The notes beneath the pieces were generated by a model that made no database searches, had not been told where the DNA came from, and was given only the letters and a program-made list of their open reading frames with translations. A stretch of 64,000 nt of DNA from Geotalea toluenoxydans JCM 15764. GTDB lineage: Bacteria > Desulfobacterota > Desulfuromonadia > Geobacterales > Geobacteraceae. This document shows positions 1 through 9,763 of this stretch, piece by piece; the stretch's first letter is position 1, and every line of letters begins with the position of its first letter. A program made the translations under genes and the position numbers. The stretch spans positions 1 through 64,000 of the forward strand of contig NZ_BBCJ01000017.1 of the NCBI RefSeq assembly GCF_001311985.1, given 5' to 3'.

Positions 1-61
1 CCTTGGGAGAGAGATAGAGAGAGGGCAAAGGGAGGGGGAGAGAAAATACAAAGGTTTTATT

Positions 62-1453
62 ATGCAAAAATTCTTCGACAAACCCCAGAGCGCTTCTCTG
101 GCATTTATGGTTGCCGGCGCCTTCTGGTTCGTGGTGGGGGCGCTATACGGCATGGTGTCGGCCATACACCTGGTCTCGCCTGAGTTCTTCCCCAACGTTT
201 CCTGGCTGGTTTTTGGCCGTGAGCGGCCGGTGCATGTGAACACCATGCTCTATGGTTTTGTCGGCACCATGCTCATCGGCTGCGGCCTCTATTACACCCC
301 TGCTCTTTTGCGCACCAGGCTGTGGTCGGAGCGGCTGGCCTGGGCCAGCTTCTTCCTCTGGAACATCACCATCCTGAGTGGCCCGATTGGCTTTTCCTTC
401 GGCCACACCCAGGGGCGGGAGTACAACGAATATATCTGGAGCGCCGACCTGATCCTGATGGTGGCGGTGCTGCTTCTCATCTGCAATGTGGTGATGACCA
501 TCGCCAACCGCACCGAAGAGCAGCTCTATGTTTCGGTCTGGTATTTCATGGCCACCTTTCTCTGGACGGCCGGCAATTATCCCCTGGGCAACGTCATGTG
601 GCGTCCGGCTACAGGCGCCATGCCGGGGTTGATCGATTCACTTTTTCTCTGGTTCTGGGGGCACAATCTGCCGGGGCTCCTCATCACGCCCCTTGCCACC
701 GGAGCAGCCTATTTCGTCATCCCGCGCATGGCCAGGACGCCGCTCAATTCCCACACCCTCTCCCTGCTGGGCTTCTGGCTGCTCATCGCCCTCTATAGCC
801 ATATCGGCGGTCATCATGTGCTGCAGTCCCCCATTCCTAACTGGCTGAAGGCGGTCTCGATTGTCGATTCGGTGGCCATGGTGGTGCCGGTCTCCATAGT
901 GGTTCTCAATCTGTGGCTGACCGCCCGCCAGCGGGGAAGGCTCATCTGGGGAGACCCTGCAGCCCGGCTGGTCATGGCGGGTATCGCCTGGTATCTCATC
1001 ACCTGCATCCAGGGGCCGGTGCAGTCGCTTCCCTATCTGCAGCGGGTCACCCACTTCAATAACTGGACCGTCGGCCATGCCCATATTGCCATGCTCGGCT
1101 TCGGCGGCTATATCGCCCTCGGCGCCATGTACCACATCCTGCCACTGGTGACGGGCCGCTGTATCTACTCGAACAGGCTGGTAAACCTCCAGTTCGGCCT
1201 CATCACCTTCGGCCTGACCGGCTTTTTCATCGTCCTCACCATCGCCGGCCTGATCCAGGGCAACGCCTGGAACAACGGCGAGACCGTCTATCGGGTGCTG
1301 CCCCAATTGGCCCCATACTTCATCTCACGGGCCGCACTGGGTGTGTTCATCCTGACCGGCGCCAGCGTCGGCTTTTACAACGTGGTGATGAGCATTCGAG
1401 CCGGTCGGGAGCTTTCAGTCGGTGAGCTGCAGCGGGCGGAGGAAGCGGCATGA
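62..1453 (+). CDS. ccoN: cbb3-type cytochrome c oxidase subunit I
   Basis: Catalytic haem-copper subunit of the high-affinity cbb3 oxidase: it reduces O2 to water and pumps protons in the inner membrane. The 463 residues form about 12 membrane helices. Visible ligands are H58 (RPVHVN, haem b), H201 (WFWGHN, CuB), H251/H252 (GGHH, CuB), and H339 and H341 (GHAH, the two haems). Y245 lies six residues before the HH pair, the place of the cross-linked tyrosine in cbb3 enzymes, which argues against a nitric oxide reductase. AAAGG precedes the ATG by seven bases. The ccoO start overlaps the stop as ATGA, so the two are translationally coupled. The frame is intact. Confidence 0.95.
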   Translation: MQKFFDKPQSASLAFMVAGAFWFVVGALYGMVSAIHLVSPEFFPNVSWLVFGRERPVHVNTMLYGFVGTMLIGCGLYYTPALLRTRLWSERLAWASFFLWNITILSGPIGFSFGHTQGREYNEYIWSADLILMVAVLLLICNVVMTIANRTEEQLYVSVWYFMATFLWTAGNYPLGNVMWRPATGAMPGLIDSLFLWFWGHNLPGLLITPLATGAAYFVIPRMARTPLNSHTLSLLGFWLLIALYSHIGGHHVLQSPIPNWLKAVSIVDSVAMVVPVSIVVLNLWLTARQRGRLIWGDPAARLVMAGIAWYLITCIQGPVQSLPYLQRVTHFNNWTVGHAHIAMLGFGGYIALGAMYHILPLVTGRCIYSNRLVNLQFGLITFGLTGFFIVLTIAGLIQGNAWNNGETVYRVLPQLAPYFISRAALGVFILTGASVGFYNVVMSIRAGRELSVGELQRAEEAA

Positions 1454-2435
1454 AGATGACCCCGGCCTTGCTCATCGTTGGGGCGCTGATGGTCTTCTGG
1501 GCCTCCACCTTCGTCATCGTCGGCCTGCCGGTCATGACCATGAGCGATAAGCCTTCAGAGATCTGGCGGCCGATGACTTCGGCAGAGCGGGAAGGGCACC
1601 GCCTCTATGTGCAGAATGGCTGCAGTTACTGCCATTCTCTCTTTATCCGCATCAACGACTGGGACATTGGCGCTGAACGGATTGCCGAGAGCGGCGACTA
1701 CGTGGCCCAGGAGCCGGCCATCCTCGGCAGTGAGCGCACCGGCCCCGATCTTTCACAAGAGGGGGGGGAACATTCCGATGATTGGCACAAGGCCCACTTC
1801 ATCAATCCCCGTTACACCAGCCCCATCTCTTTGATGCCGTCATGGGAGTTTCTTGGCGAGGAGAAGATCCGCAAACTGACGGCCTACGTTCAGGCACTGG
1901 GGTGGAAGATGGCCGACGTGCGGGTTGCCCGCCAGCAGCAGTGGAAGCAGCAGGCAGTTGCCGCTTATGAATCTGGCGCCGATGCTAACATCAAGTGGCT
2001 GCACGGCCAGATTCCCGCCGTCTGGCGACCGATGCCCAACCCTACCCAGCTTCGCCGGCGTCCCTGTTGCGGGGTAAACGGATCTACCAGGAGTTCTGCA
2101 TCAACTGCCATGGCCCCATCGGCGACGGTAAGGGGCCTGCCGCCTCCCACCTCTACCCGCCGCCGCTGGATTTTACGACATTGAGGAGGCACTTGGAGGC
2201 CAACCGCTACATCGGCGGCATCTTCTACTACCAGATCATGAACGGCATCACCGGCACCGCCATGCCCTACTTCAAGAAGCACCTGGAGTCGGAAAAGATC
2301 TGGGACCTGGCCAATTACCTGGGGGTGAGCTTTCTCGGCTATACGGATGCCAACATCGGGCCGCGGGGGATCGATGCCTCCTTTGAAGAGTTGTGGCGCA
2401 ATCAATACCGTCCGCCGAGCAAAACGGGAGAGTGA
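1450..2435 (+). CDS. ccoO: CcoO-type subunit fused to a second c-type cytochrome domain (one frame break)
   Basis: Membrane-anchored cytochrome c subunit of the cbb3 oxidase that feeds electrons to CcoN. An N-terminal anchor helix (residues 8-28) is followed by a CSYCH haem site at C58-H62 and a SLMPSW stretch supplying the likely Met ligand. After about residue 200 a second domain has a CINCH haem site and a TAMPYF motif, as in CcoP-type modules. The frame breaks once near position 2042; one extra C in the CCC run restores a continuous protein of about 328 residues. A natural split into two proteins is less likely, because no ribosome binding site precedes the second half. Confidence 0.85.
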
Positions 2436-2437
2436 TC

Positions 2438-2611
2438 ATGTGCAGCCTGGGATTCAATGCCTTTCTTGCCATGTGGCTCGGCTTTCTGGCGGTGATGATT
2501 ACGGCCATCACCTTGGCGCTTGTCTGGGCGGTCCGGTCGAGGCAATTCTCAGACCAGGACCGGGCCCGCTACCTGCCGCTGGAAAGCGGCATACCCACTA
2601 AGGAGAAATAG
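2438..2611 (+). CDS. ccoS: CcoS/FixS-like cbb3 oxidase maturation protein
   Basis: Small protein of 57 residues with one membrane helix (about residues 8-30) followed by WAVRSRQFSDQD. This resembles the WAVRSGQFDDLD signature of CcoS/FixS proteins, needed to load haem and copper into CcoN. The start is the ATG two bases after the stop of the cytochrome subunit gene; CGGGAGAG just upstream is the ribosome binding site. The tail after the motif is longer than in typical CcoS proteins. A small structural subunit like CcoQ is the alternative. The position inside the oxidase operon supports either reading. Confidence 0.65.
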   Translation: MCSLGFNAFLAMWLGFLAVMITAITLALVWAVRSRQFSDQDRARYLPLESGIPTKEK

Positions 2612-2634
2612 AAACGACACAAGGGGAAAGCACA

Positions 2635-2919
2635 ATGATGACCTTCAACCTTTATGTGCAGCAGAACCAGTGGATTATGGTGACTCTCCTTGCGGGAGCC
2701 GCCCTGATGATCCTTGTCTGCCTCACTTATCTGGCCATGTGGCGTCCCCGGGAAGAGGAGGCCCGGCGGGACAGGGAGATCCGGATTCAGGGGCCGCTGA
2801 GTTTCTTCCAGTGGGTCTTGAGCTTCATGCCCTGGCCCCTGGTGCTTATCATTTTCGGCACGTTTATTTATGGCATCGGGCACACGGTGCTGGCCATGAC
2901 CCAGCTCCCCAACTGGTGA
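2635..2919 (+). CDS. Two-helix membrane protein of the cbb3 operon, function unknown
   Basis: A 94-residue protein with two predicted membrane helices (about 14-35 and 63-87) separated by a highly charged loop rich in Arg and Glu. I recognise no named family. It lies between the CcoS-like gene and another small membrane protein, all on one strand with gaps under 25 bases, so it is probably a subunit or assembly factor of this oxidase. An AAGGGGAAAG element precedes the start; the second ATG, three bases on, is an equally good start. Confidence 0.6.
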   Translation: MMTFNLYVQQNQWIMVTLLAGAALMILVCLTYLAMWRPREEEARRDREIRIQGPLSFFQWVLSFMPWPLVLIIFGTFIYGIGHTVLAMTQLPNW

Positions 2920-2926
2920 GGCTGCC

Positions 2927-3237
2927 ATGGCGGAAAAGAAAAAATACGACGAGCAGCGGGAACTCCCCAGCCATGGGAATGGGTGATAATCACCCTTTTG
3001 AGCCTGGTCATCATCGCCTACGGCCTCCTTGCCTATCGCTTTGTCCTTGATGGTCCAAGGCAATGGGATTTCGGCCAGCTGCCCGATACGCCGGCGGAAT
3101 CCATTTATTCCACCGAAGAGCCGCCCCCCCGTGATGGGAAATTGCCTCGACAGCTCCCGAAACTGCCGGAGGCACAGCCGGAGAACCCGCCAAAGCCGCC
3201 TAACCAGCAGCTGAGAGAGCGGAGCCCGAACCGATGA
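2927..3237 (+). CDS. Small single-helix membrane protein of the cbb3 operon (one frame break)
   Basis: A short charged N-terminus (MAEKKKYDEQREL) is followed after a frame break near 2965 by one membrane helix (WVIITLLSLVIIAYGLLAY) and a proline-rich tail ending about 104 residues in. One extra C in the CCCC run restores the frame. It overlaps the next cytochrome gene as ATGA, so it belongs to the oxidase operon. The proline-rich, mostly disordered tail probably lies in the periplasm and could tether the following cytochrome. No family is recognised. Confidence 0.55.
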
Positions 3238-3725
3238 AAAAGATAGCGGCAGCCCTGGTCATTTTTGCAACCCTAATCGTGGCAGGCCTCTTCGGCCTGG
3301 TGCTGTACAATGGCCCTCGCATGCAGATCCAGCAGCACCTGCGCGCCTACCAGTGGGTCCAGCCGCCGCCGGTGGATGGGGTGGTGCCGGTTACCCTGCC
3401 GGAGCAGCTGCCTTCCATGGAAGCTGCTCCGGCGGTGAGAAATCCACTGCCGGATACGGCGGAAAACCGGCAGCGGGGACGCGTTTATTATCATTACTAC
3501 TGTATCTTCTGCCATGGAAACGAAGGCGCCGGCAACGGGCCGGTCGGTGAGAGCTACATGCCGGTGCCGGCCGACCTGCGCTCGAAGCGGGTCACCCGAT
3601 ACGGTGATGGCGATCTCCTGCGAAACATGCTGCTGGGCATCGGTCATGAACCGGTGCTGGAAGGGGTAGTGCCCCCCAGGCATCGCTGGTACCTGGTGAC
3701 TTATGTGCGGTCGTTGGGGAGGTAA
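3234..3725 (+). CDS. Membrane-anchored monohaem cytochrome c of the cbb3 operon
   Basis: Class I cytochrome c of 163 residues with an N-terminal signal anchor (residues 5-25), a proline-rich linker and one haem site, CIFCH at C90-H94, followed by GNEGAGNGPVG as in CcoP-type modules. It is the last gene of the oxidase operon and overlaps the preceding stop by four bases. With two c-type haem sites in the fused CcoO it brings the operon total to three, the number normally shared between CcoO (one) and CcoP (two). It therefore probably takes the place of one half of CcoP. Confidence 0.85.
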   Translation: MKKIAAALVIFATLIVAGLFGLVLYNGPRMQIQQHLRAYQWVQPPPVDGVVPVTLPEQLPSMEAAPAVRNPLPDTAENRQRGRVYYHYYCIFCHGNEGAGNGPVGESYMPVPADLRSKRVTRYGDGDLLRNMLLGIGHEPVLEGVVPPRHRWYLVTYVRSLGR

Positions 3726-3851
3726 ATTTCAGGGTTTAATATTTGCTTACTTTTCCTGCCTGATTCTGCTATTTTTCCGCATAGTTGTGTCTTCGGCATC
3801 ATGCCTGTCGTTCGAGCTGTGTCGAAACAGCATTTAGGCAAGGAAAAGCGG

Positions 3852-4688
3852 ATGAAAAGTGGAATTCAGGAAAATCCGGAAAAGGCAGTGCCGGGTGGGA
3901 CCGAAAAGGAGTTGCGGCAGGCCCATGAAGAGCTGGAACAGCGCGTTATGGAACGGACGGCCGAACTGGTAAAGGTTCTGAAAGACCTGCATGAAAAGGA
4001 ACACATGCTATTGCAGCAAAGCCGTCTTGCTGCCATGGGAGAGATGATAAGCAACATTGCCCACCAGTGGCGTCAGCCGCTCAATTCACTGGGCCTGAAC
4101 ATTCAGCGACTGAGCCTTTATCACGACCATGGAAAATTAAGCAAGGAAGTCCTCGACCAGTCAGTGGACGTCTCAATGAAGCTCATACAGCACATGTCGC
4201 AGACCATTGACGATTTCAGGAATTTTTTCAAGCCGGACAAGGAAAAGTTGAGCTTCAAGGCCAGTGTCGTTGTTGCCAATGTCATAGCTCTCATAACCGG
4301 CAGCTTCAACCACAACCAGATCACAATCGATCTGGAGTGCGTGGACGATCCGATCATCTATGGCTATCAGAACGAATACTCCCAGGTTCTCCTCAATATA
4401 TTGATGAATGCCAGGGATGCATTCGAAAGGTGCAGCCACCATAACCGGCGGGTTCTTATTACTACCTGCCTGAGAAAGGCCAAATCGGTAATAACTATCT
4501 GCGACAATGCAGGAGGGATTCCCGCAGATATACTGGAGAAGGTATTCGACCCCTATTTCACCACCAAGGGACCCCATGGAACCGGCATAGGCCTGTTCCT
4601 GGCCAAGAACATCATTGAAAGAGGCATGCATGGCAGACTGACTGCGCGAAACACCGGTGATGGTGCGGAATTTGCCATTGAGGTATAA
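3852..4688 (+). CDS. Sensor histidine kinase lacking a sensor domain
   Basis: Cytoplasmic protein of about 278 residues. Residues 20-58 form a coiled coil (EELEQRVMERTAEL); the H-box is NIAHQWRQPLN with phosphoacceptor H71. The ATPase domain follows with N-box (NILMNARDAF), G1-box (ICDNAGGIPADI), F-box (FDPYFTTK) and G2-box (GTGIGLFLAK). No membrane helix, PAS or other sensory domain precedes the coiled coil, so it must receive its signal from a partner. I chose the ATG preceded by AAGGAAAAGCGG over an upstream in-frame ATG. No response regulator is adjacent. The HQWRQPLN variant is common in delta-proteobacterial kinases. Confidence 0.85.
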   Translation: MKSGIQENPEKAVPGGTEKELRQAHEELEQRVMERTAELVKVLKDLHEKEHMLLQQSRLAAMGEMISNIAHQWRQPLNSLGLNIQRLSLYHDHGKLSKEVLDQSVDVSMKLIQHMSQTIDDFRNFFKPDKEKLSFKASVVVANVIALITGSFNHNQITIDLECVDDPIIYGYQNEYSQVLLNILMNARDAFERCSHHNRRVLITTCLRKAKSVITICDNAGGIPADILEKVFDPYFTTKGPHGTGIGLFLAKNIIERGMHGRLTARNTGDGAEFAIEV

Positions 4689-4821
4689 CATGCAGCCTGC
4701 TGGTGCTTTTCAGCCTCGCCCGTCACAACGTCTTCGGCTGATGCCGGAGTTAATCTTTCCATGACAGCCATACCGGTGACATAACACCACCGAATCCATG
4801 AACATAATCAGTGAGATAGTA

Positions 4822-5313
4822 ATGTCAAATACAGCACCACGCACCCGTCGCCCCCCCGAGGAGCAGGCCCGCCTTGAGGTCAGGCTCCGGGAGGTTTTCG
4901 AGGAATGTTTTCCCTTCAACCGCCTCATGGGCATCAAGGTCGAGACCCTCGATCCGCGGCAGCCGAAGATCTCCTTTGGGATGCGCCAGGAACTGGTGGG
5001 GAGTTATATGCACAGCCGGCTCCACGGCGGTGCTATCGCCACGGCCCTTGATACCGTGGGTGGTCTCGCTGTTACCCTGGCGGTGGCGGAAAAACATGCC
5101 GACGAAACGGTCGAACAGCTCGCCCAACGGTTCACCCGCTGCGGTACCATCGATTTACGTGTGGACTACCTGAATCCGGGGGTGGGGAAGCGTTTTAGCG
5201 CCACCGCTACCGTAATGCGCCTGGGGGGAAAGATCGCCTCGGTTCGCATGGAACTCCATAACGATGCCGGTGTTCTGGTTGCCATCGGCTCCGCTGCCTA
5301 TGCTGTCAGCTGA
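4822..5313 (+). CDS. YigI-like hotdog-fold thioesterase
   Basis: Acyl-CoA thioesterase of the hotdog superfamily. The signature is SRLHGGAIATALDTVGG, where the central helix carries the HGG turn and the acidic residue of this superfamily, followed by RVDYLNPG in the C-terminal half. Length, about 163 residues, suits the family. The chosen start is the ATG after GTGAGATAGTA; an in-frame ATG 24 bases upstream has no ribosome binding site. The gene stands alone between the kinase and the convergent FAD oxidoreductase. The substrate cannot be told from sequence. Confidence 0.75.
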   Translation: MSNTAPRTRRPPEEQARLEVRLREVFEECFPFNRLMGIKVETLDPRQPKISFGMRQELVGSYMHSRLHGGAIATALDTVGGLAVTLAVAEKHADETVEQLAQRFTRCGTIDLRVDYLNPGVGKRFSATATVMRLGGKIASVRMELHNDAGVLVAIGSAAYAVS

Positions 5314-5471
5314 CGGCGGGATTCCCGTTGAAGCATCTGCAATCATGGATTGAGCCCCTCGATCACTTATGATACCCTCTTCCCGTTTTTCTTTGCCGTT
5401 ACCAGGTTGACTCCTTCCTGAACCATCGGCAGGCTGTTGTAGCCGCATATTTCCGGGAAACCGGATCTCAC

Positions 5472-6891
5472 CTACTTCATTCTCTCCAGGGCCAGCTTGG
5501 CCGCCAGGTAACCGCACAGGCCGTGAACTCCGCCGCCGGGAGGGGTGGAGGCGGAACAGATGAAGATGTTTTTGTCAGGGGTGGCGTATGGGTGAGGCCC
5601 GGCGACAGGACGGACAACCATCTGACGCAGGTTCTGCATGCCGCCGTTGATATCCCCGCCGACGAAGTTTTCGTTGTAGGCCTGCATTGCTGCCGTATCC
5701 CTGGTTCGCCGCCCGATGATCAGGTCCTTGAAGCCGGGGGCGAACCGCTCGATCTGATTTTCAATCCTTTCCGTCATGTCGACTCTTGAGCATTGGGCAC
5801 ATGGCAGTATGCCCACCCCACCTGCTTGCCCGCCGGGGCACGCTCGGGATCGAAAAGGCTCTGCTGGGCCACCAGTACAAACGGCTTTTCCGGATGCCGG
5901 CCCAGGTGGACCTCTTTCTCTGCAGCTGCGATCTCCTCCATGGTTCCACCCAGATGCAGGGTGGCAGCTCGCCGGCATTCCTCTGCCCGCCACGGTATCG
6001 GCCCGTTCAGAGCCCAGTCCACTTTGAAAATGCCGGGTCCGAACCGGTATTTTTCCAGCTGCTTCCGGTAATCGCTGTCAAAACGTTGCCGTGCCAGCTG
6101 CAGCACCTGCCGGGGTGAGACATCGAGAAAAACCGTGGCATCGGCGGGCAGTTCATCACAGTGCCTATCCTTCTTCCGGTTACAATCTCTCCCCCCAGTG
6201 AAAGGAAGTGCCCGGCCAATGCCTGGCTGATTTTTCCTGTTCCTCCTGCAGCCACCGGCCAGCCGTTAACATGGCCGAGGGTGCCCAGGACCAGGCCAAA
6301 TGCTGCAGAACCCGGCTTGTCCAGGGGGAGAAAGGAGTGGGCAGCCATGCCCGCGAAAAGGGCTCGGGCCAGCGGTCCTTGAAAAGTGCTGTGGGCGAGG
6401 CCGACTGCCGATCTCAACCCATGGATGCCGAAGCGGGCCATGAGGAGGGGGTGGGTGGGGAAGGTGAGTGGTGCCAGCACCTGGGGGGAGATTTCCTGCC
6501 AATGTTCCCTGAGCGGCGTCATCAACTCCAGGTACGGGCGCCGGTCGGGGAAATCCAGGCTGTCCACCGTTTGAAATATCTCTCTTTCCAGGACGGCAGC
6601 TGTCCCGTCATCCAGTGGATGTGCCAGGGCAGCCGGTGGATAGATCCATTTCAGGCCATGATCGGCAAGGGGGAGCGAATTGAAGAAGGGAGAAAAGGCG
6701 GCCAGGGGATGTATGGCTGCACAGACATCATGGACAAAGCCGGGCAGGGTGAGCTCGGCGCTGCGGGTGCCGCCGCCGACGCTTGATGCCGCTTCCCCAA
6801 TGGTGACCGGCAAACCTGCCTGGGCCATGACAATGGCTGCAGCCAATCCGTTTGGTCCTGAGCCGACGACAAAAACTCCGTTTTCGGGCAT
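5472..6891 (-). CDS. FAD-dependent oxidoreductase of the phytoene desaturase type (two frame breaks)
   Basis: Starts with a dinucleotide-binding fold, VVGSGPNGLAAAIVMAQAG, then an acidic strand end and a GGGTRS motif typical of amine oxidase/phytoene desaturase-like NAD(P)/FAD oxidoreductases. The C-terminal FAD motif reads ICSASTPPGGGVHGLCGYLAA. Breaks lie near 6150 and 5793, each explained by one lost base; the repaired protein is about 475 residues. The ATG is one base after the stop of the copper ATPase, so it is the third gene of that operon. The substrate is unknown; a carotenoid, quinone or porphyrin-like molecule is possible. Confidence 0.75.
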
Positions 6892-6892
6892 G

Positions 6893-8945
6893 TTACATTT
6901 CCTCCCCTGGAAAACTGCTGATGCGCAAGGAGTTGGCAAGCACCGTCAGGCTGGAAACGACCATGGCGATTGCCGCCAAAAGCGGATGCAGCAGACCGGC
7001 CGCGGCCGCCCCCAAGGCGATTGCATTGTAGCCGAAGCTCCAGGCGAAATTCTGGCCGATAATCCTCCTTGTTTGCCTGCTGAGTCCGATCAGCCAGGGG
7101 ATCTGCGTGAGGCGGTCCGATAGAATAACCACATTGCCCGCCTGGCGTGCCAGATCCAGGCCGCTGCCGAGAGCTATTCCCACCTGGGCGGCGGCAAGGG
7201 GTGCGGCGTCGTTGACCCCATCCCCGACCACGGCGACCTTCCTTCCTGCGTCAAGGGCTTGTTCCACTACGGCCAGCTTTTCAACCGGATTTCGCGGCGC
7301 CTCGATGGTCCTTATCCCCGCCTGTGCGGCTATGGCTGAGGCTACCTGCAGGCGATCCCCCGAAAGTATAACCGATGGGATTCCCAGGGTATCCAGTTTC
7401 TGCACCGTCGCAACGGCGTCGCTACGTATGCCGTCCTCAAAAACAAGGCGACCCCGGATATGTCCGTCCCAAGCCACATCCATTGCCATAAGACCCTCTC
7501 CGCCTGCCGAATCGACAGTCTGCCGGAATGATGCCGATGCTCCTGCGGTTATCATCCTGCTTTCACCATTCAATTTTACCAGACCATCGATTCCCTGCCC
7601 CGGATATATATTGATGCCGGCCGGTGACCCCAGCTCCAGGCCTCTTCTTGCAGCTTCAGCTGATATGGTTCTGGCTAAAGGGTGTTTGCTGGCAGACTCA
7701 AGGGTGGCAAGTAACGCCAGCAGCCGATCTTCGGTCAGCTGGGGATCAAAGACGATTATCTCCCTGAGAACCGGCTGATTGGTGGTCAGGGTTCCGGTCT
7801 TGTCGAAAAAGATGAGATCGGTCCTGCCAAGCTGTTCCATGGTTTCGCCGCCTCGGACGACAATACCCGCTGTTGCGGCTCTGGCAATGGCCAGGGATGT
7901 TGCCAGGGGGGTGGCGATTCCCATGGTGCACGGACAGGCGACCACGAGAACGGAGAGAGCACTCAGAAAGCCCTGCAGCGGGTTGTCGGCCAAAGTCCAG
8001 AGAATGAGGGAAGCAAGGGCCACCAGCCCTACTAAGACAATGAACATGCCTGCTGCCCGTTCGGCAATGCGCTCTGCCGGGGAAGGATTCTGCCAGGCCC
8101 CTTGGATCATGGTAACGATCCGCTGGAGCAGAACCTCTTTACCTGCCTGTTCGGTTTTCACCAGCAGGCTTCCCTGGCCGTTGACCGTCCCGGCCAGCAC
8201 CCGTTCTCCGGGGCCTCTGCAGACCGGTAGCGGCTCGCCGGTGAAAGCGGCTTCCTCGACGGTTGAATTGCCCTCGTGGATCAGACCATCGACGGCAATC
8301 CGCTCGCCGGGGCGGATGAGCACCAGGTCGCCGGTGTGCAACTGCTCTATGGCAACTTCCACGGCAGTTCCCGTTTCAATCTTCAGTGCCGATGCCGGCA
8401 GCAAGGATTCCATGGCATGGAGCAGATCGGCGGCCTTTCTTTTTGCCGTCGCTTCCATGATCTTGCCGAAGGTGACCAGCACCGGCAGCATGGTTGCCGT
8501 ATCGAAATATACCTGCCCGGCAGCACGCACGGTATTGATTGTGCTGACGGTAAAGGCGGTAACCGATCCTGCCACAATGAGCAGGTCGAGGCCCGGCCTT
8601 CCCTGGAGGCGCCATGACCAGGGGGTAGAGCAGAATGGCCATGGCCGGCATTGCCAATGCCAGCATGACCCAGCGGAAGAGGGGTATTACCTCTGTCTCG
8701 ACCGATCCCGAATAGAGGAGCAGGGAAAGCATCATGATGTTCATGGCCAGCAGGGCGCCGAAGCCGAGTCGCAGCAGGTTCCAGGCATGATCACCTTCAT
8801 CCCGGCTGCCGATAACGCCGGCAATGAGCCGACAGGCGTAGCAGCAGAAGATGGCGCCGCCGGTTTGAACCGGCGATTGACGAATCGGCAGCCCACAGTG
8901 GGCACATACTTGGGGAGATATTTCAGTTGCCGTTGTTGCTGACAT
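6893..8945 (-). CDS. ccoI: CcoI/FixI-like copper-transporting P1B-type ATPase (one frame break)
   Basis: Heavy-metal P-type ATPase probably exporting copper to the periplasm for cbb3 assembly. The N-terminus carries a Cys-rich site (C14xxC17, C34C35xxC38), the CcoI/FixI hallmark in place of a plain HMA domain. Downstream are TGEP (actuator), the membrane CPC motif followed by TMGIATPLA, DKTGTLT with the phosphorylated Asp, and VGDGVNDAAPL. The frame changes near 8610, where a few residues between helices may also be lost. The SafE-like gene upstream overlaps its start by 23 bases. The oxidase structural genes lie 3 kb away on the other strand. Confidence 0.85.
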
Positions 8946-9677
8946 GAGATTTTTCCGAGCAGCAGCCCTTGCTGCTGTCGGCTTTGGAAGCTTGCTGGAA
9001 AACCGGCTGGGAAGGGCAGCCGAGGAGTCGATGAAAAACCTCTGTGCCGCGCAGCACCGTCGCCATTCCCAGAAGAAGGAGAATGATTCCGCCGGCAGCT
9101 GCGCCCCATTTTTTCAGGCGAGCTCCTGCCGCCAGACTTGCCCCCCCAATATCAGCAGAGGCAGCGCAGTACCCATCCCCATGGCTGCCATGGTGGTCAT
9201 GCCGATTGTCACCGAGCCCGATTGTATGGCATAGGCGAGAAAGCCGATAACAATAGGGCAGGGGAGCAGCCCTGTTATAATGCCGAGTGTCAGTGCCCCG
9301 GCTGGGGAAGGTGATCGCAGCAGCGGTCGGCATAAAGTTGCGAGCAGTCCGCTGTCTGGGCCATTGGCACCCTTGCCGGGTAATAAACCCAGCAGCGCCA
9401 AGCCTGCCAGAAATATCATACCTCCGGCAAAGTAACTGATGCCATTCTGTAGATAGGTGTGCTGCAGGATACCCGCTGCTTTGGCTCCGGCGTAACCGGC
9501 AACAGCTCCGGCGAAGGCGTAGGTGAAAATTTTTCCTGCCAGCCATGCAAACTGGACGGCGATGGCTGCATTTTTTTCGCCGGATCGTGACAGATGGACA
9601 ATAAACCCGCCGCACATGCCCATACAGTGCGGAAAAGCAAGTAATCCTCCCATAAATCCAATCAGTGCATGATTCAT
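8923..9677 (-). CDS. SafE/TauE-like (DsbD-type) membrane protein, probable cbb3 maturation factor (one frame break)
   Basis: Polytopic protein of about 250 residues with paired membrane helices and a FPHCMGMCGGF motif near the N-terminus, characteristic of the DsbD-like branch of SafE/TauE proteins encoded beside ccoGHIS. GLLPCPIVIGFLAYA carries a second conserved Cys-Pro. After a break near 9120 the protein ends in a hydrophilic tail with GCCSEK, which may bind metal. It opens the operon with the copper ATPase, suggesting copper or thiol handling for oxidase assembly. I chose the ATG preceded by GGGGAAAGGA at nine bases; an ATG 36 bases upstream is possible. Confidence 0.75.
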
Positions 9678-9719
9678 GGCATCATATCCTTTCCCCCTAT
9701 ACTTGTCGTGCAAGATTAA

Positions 9720-9747
9720 ATATTATCAATTTGGTCCGAGACTTCAA
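9720..9747 (-). promoter_or_regulatory. Sigma70-like promoter of the safE-ccoI operon
   Basis: On the minus strand TTGAAG and TAATAT are separated by 16 bases, ending about 43 bases upstream of the SafE-like start. It is nearly back-to-back with the promoter of the plus-strand OB-fold gene. Assigned by pattern only. Confidence 0.5.
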
Positions 9748-9763
9748 TGGCACAGCTAATTTC

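Noticed and set aside
638..1306. A 222-codon minus-strand frame inside ccoN
   Set aside because: Antisense to catalytic motifs of ccoN; the protein looks like random low-complexity coding.
2030..2060. Programmed frameshift within ccoO
   Set aside because: No slippery heptamer or downstream structure, and breaks of the same kind occur in dozens of genes.
1450..2435. Nitric oxide reductase NorC/NorB instead of cbb3
   Set aside because: CcoN keeps the cross-link Tyr position (Y245) and the operon carries CcoS-like and cytochrome genes.
7779..8942. A long plus-strand open frame (387 codons) opposite the copper ATPase
   Set aside because: It mirrors the ATPase in composition, has no known motifs and no ribosome binding site; the ATPase motifs on the other strand are clear.
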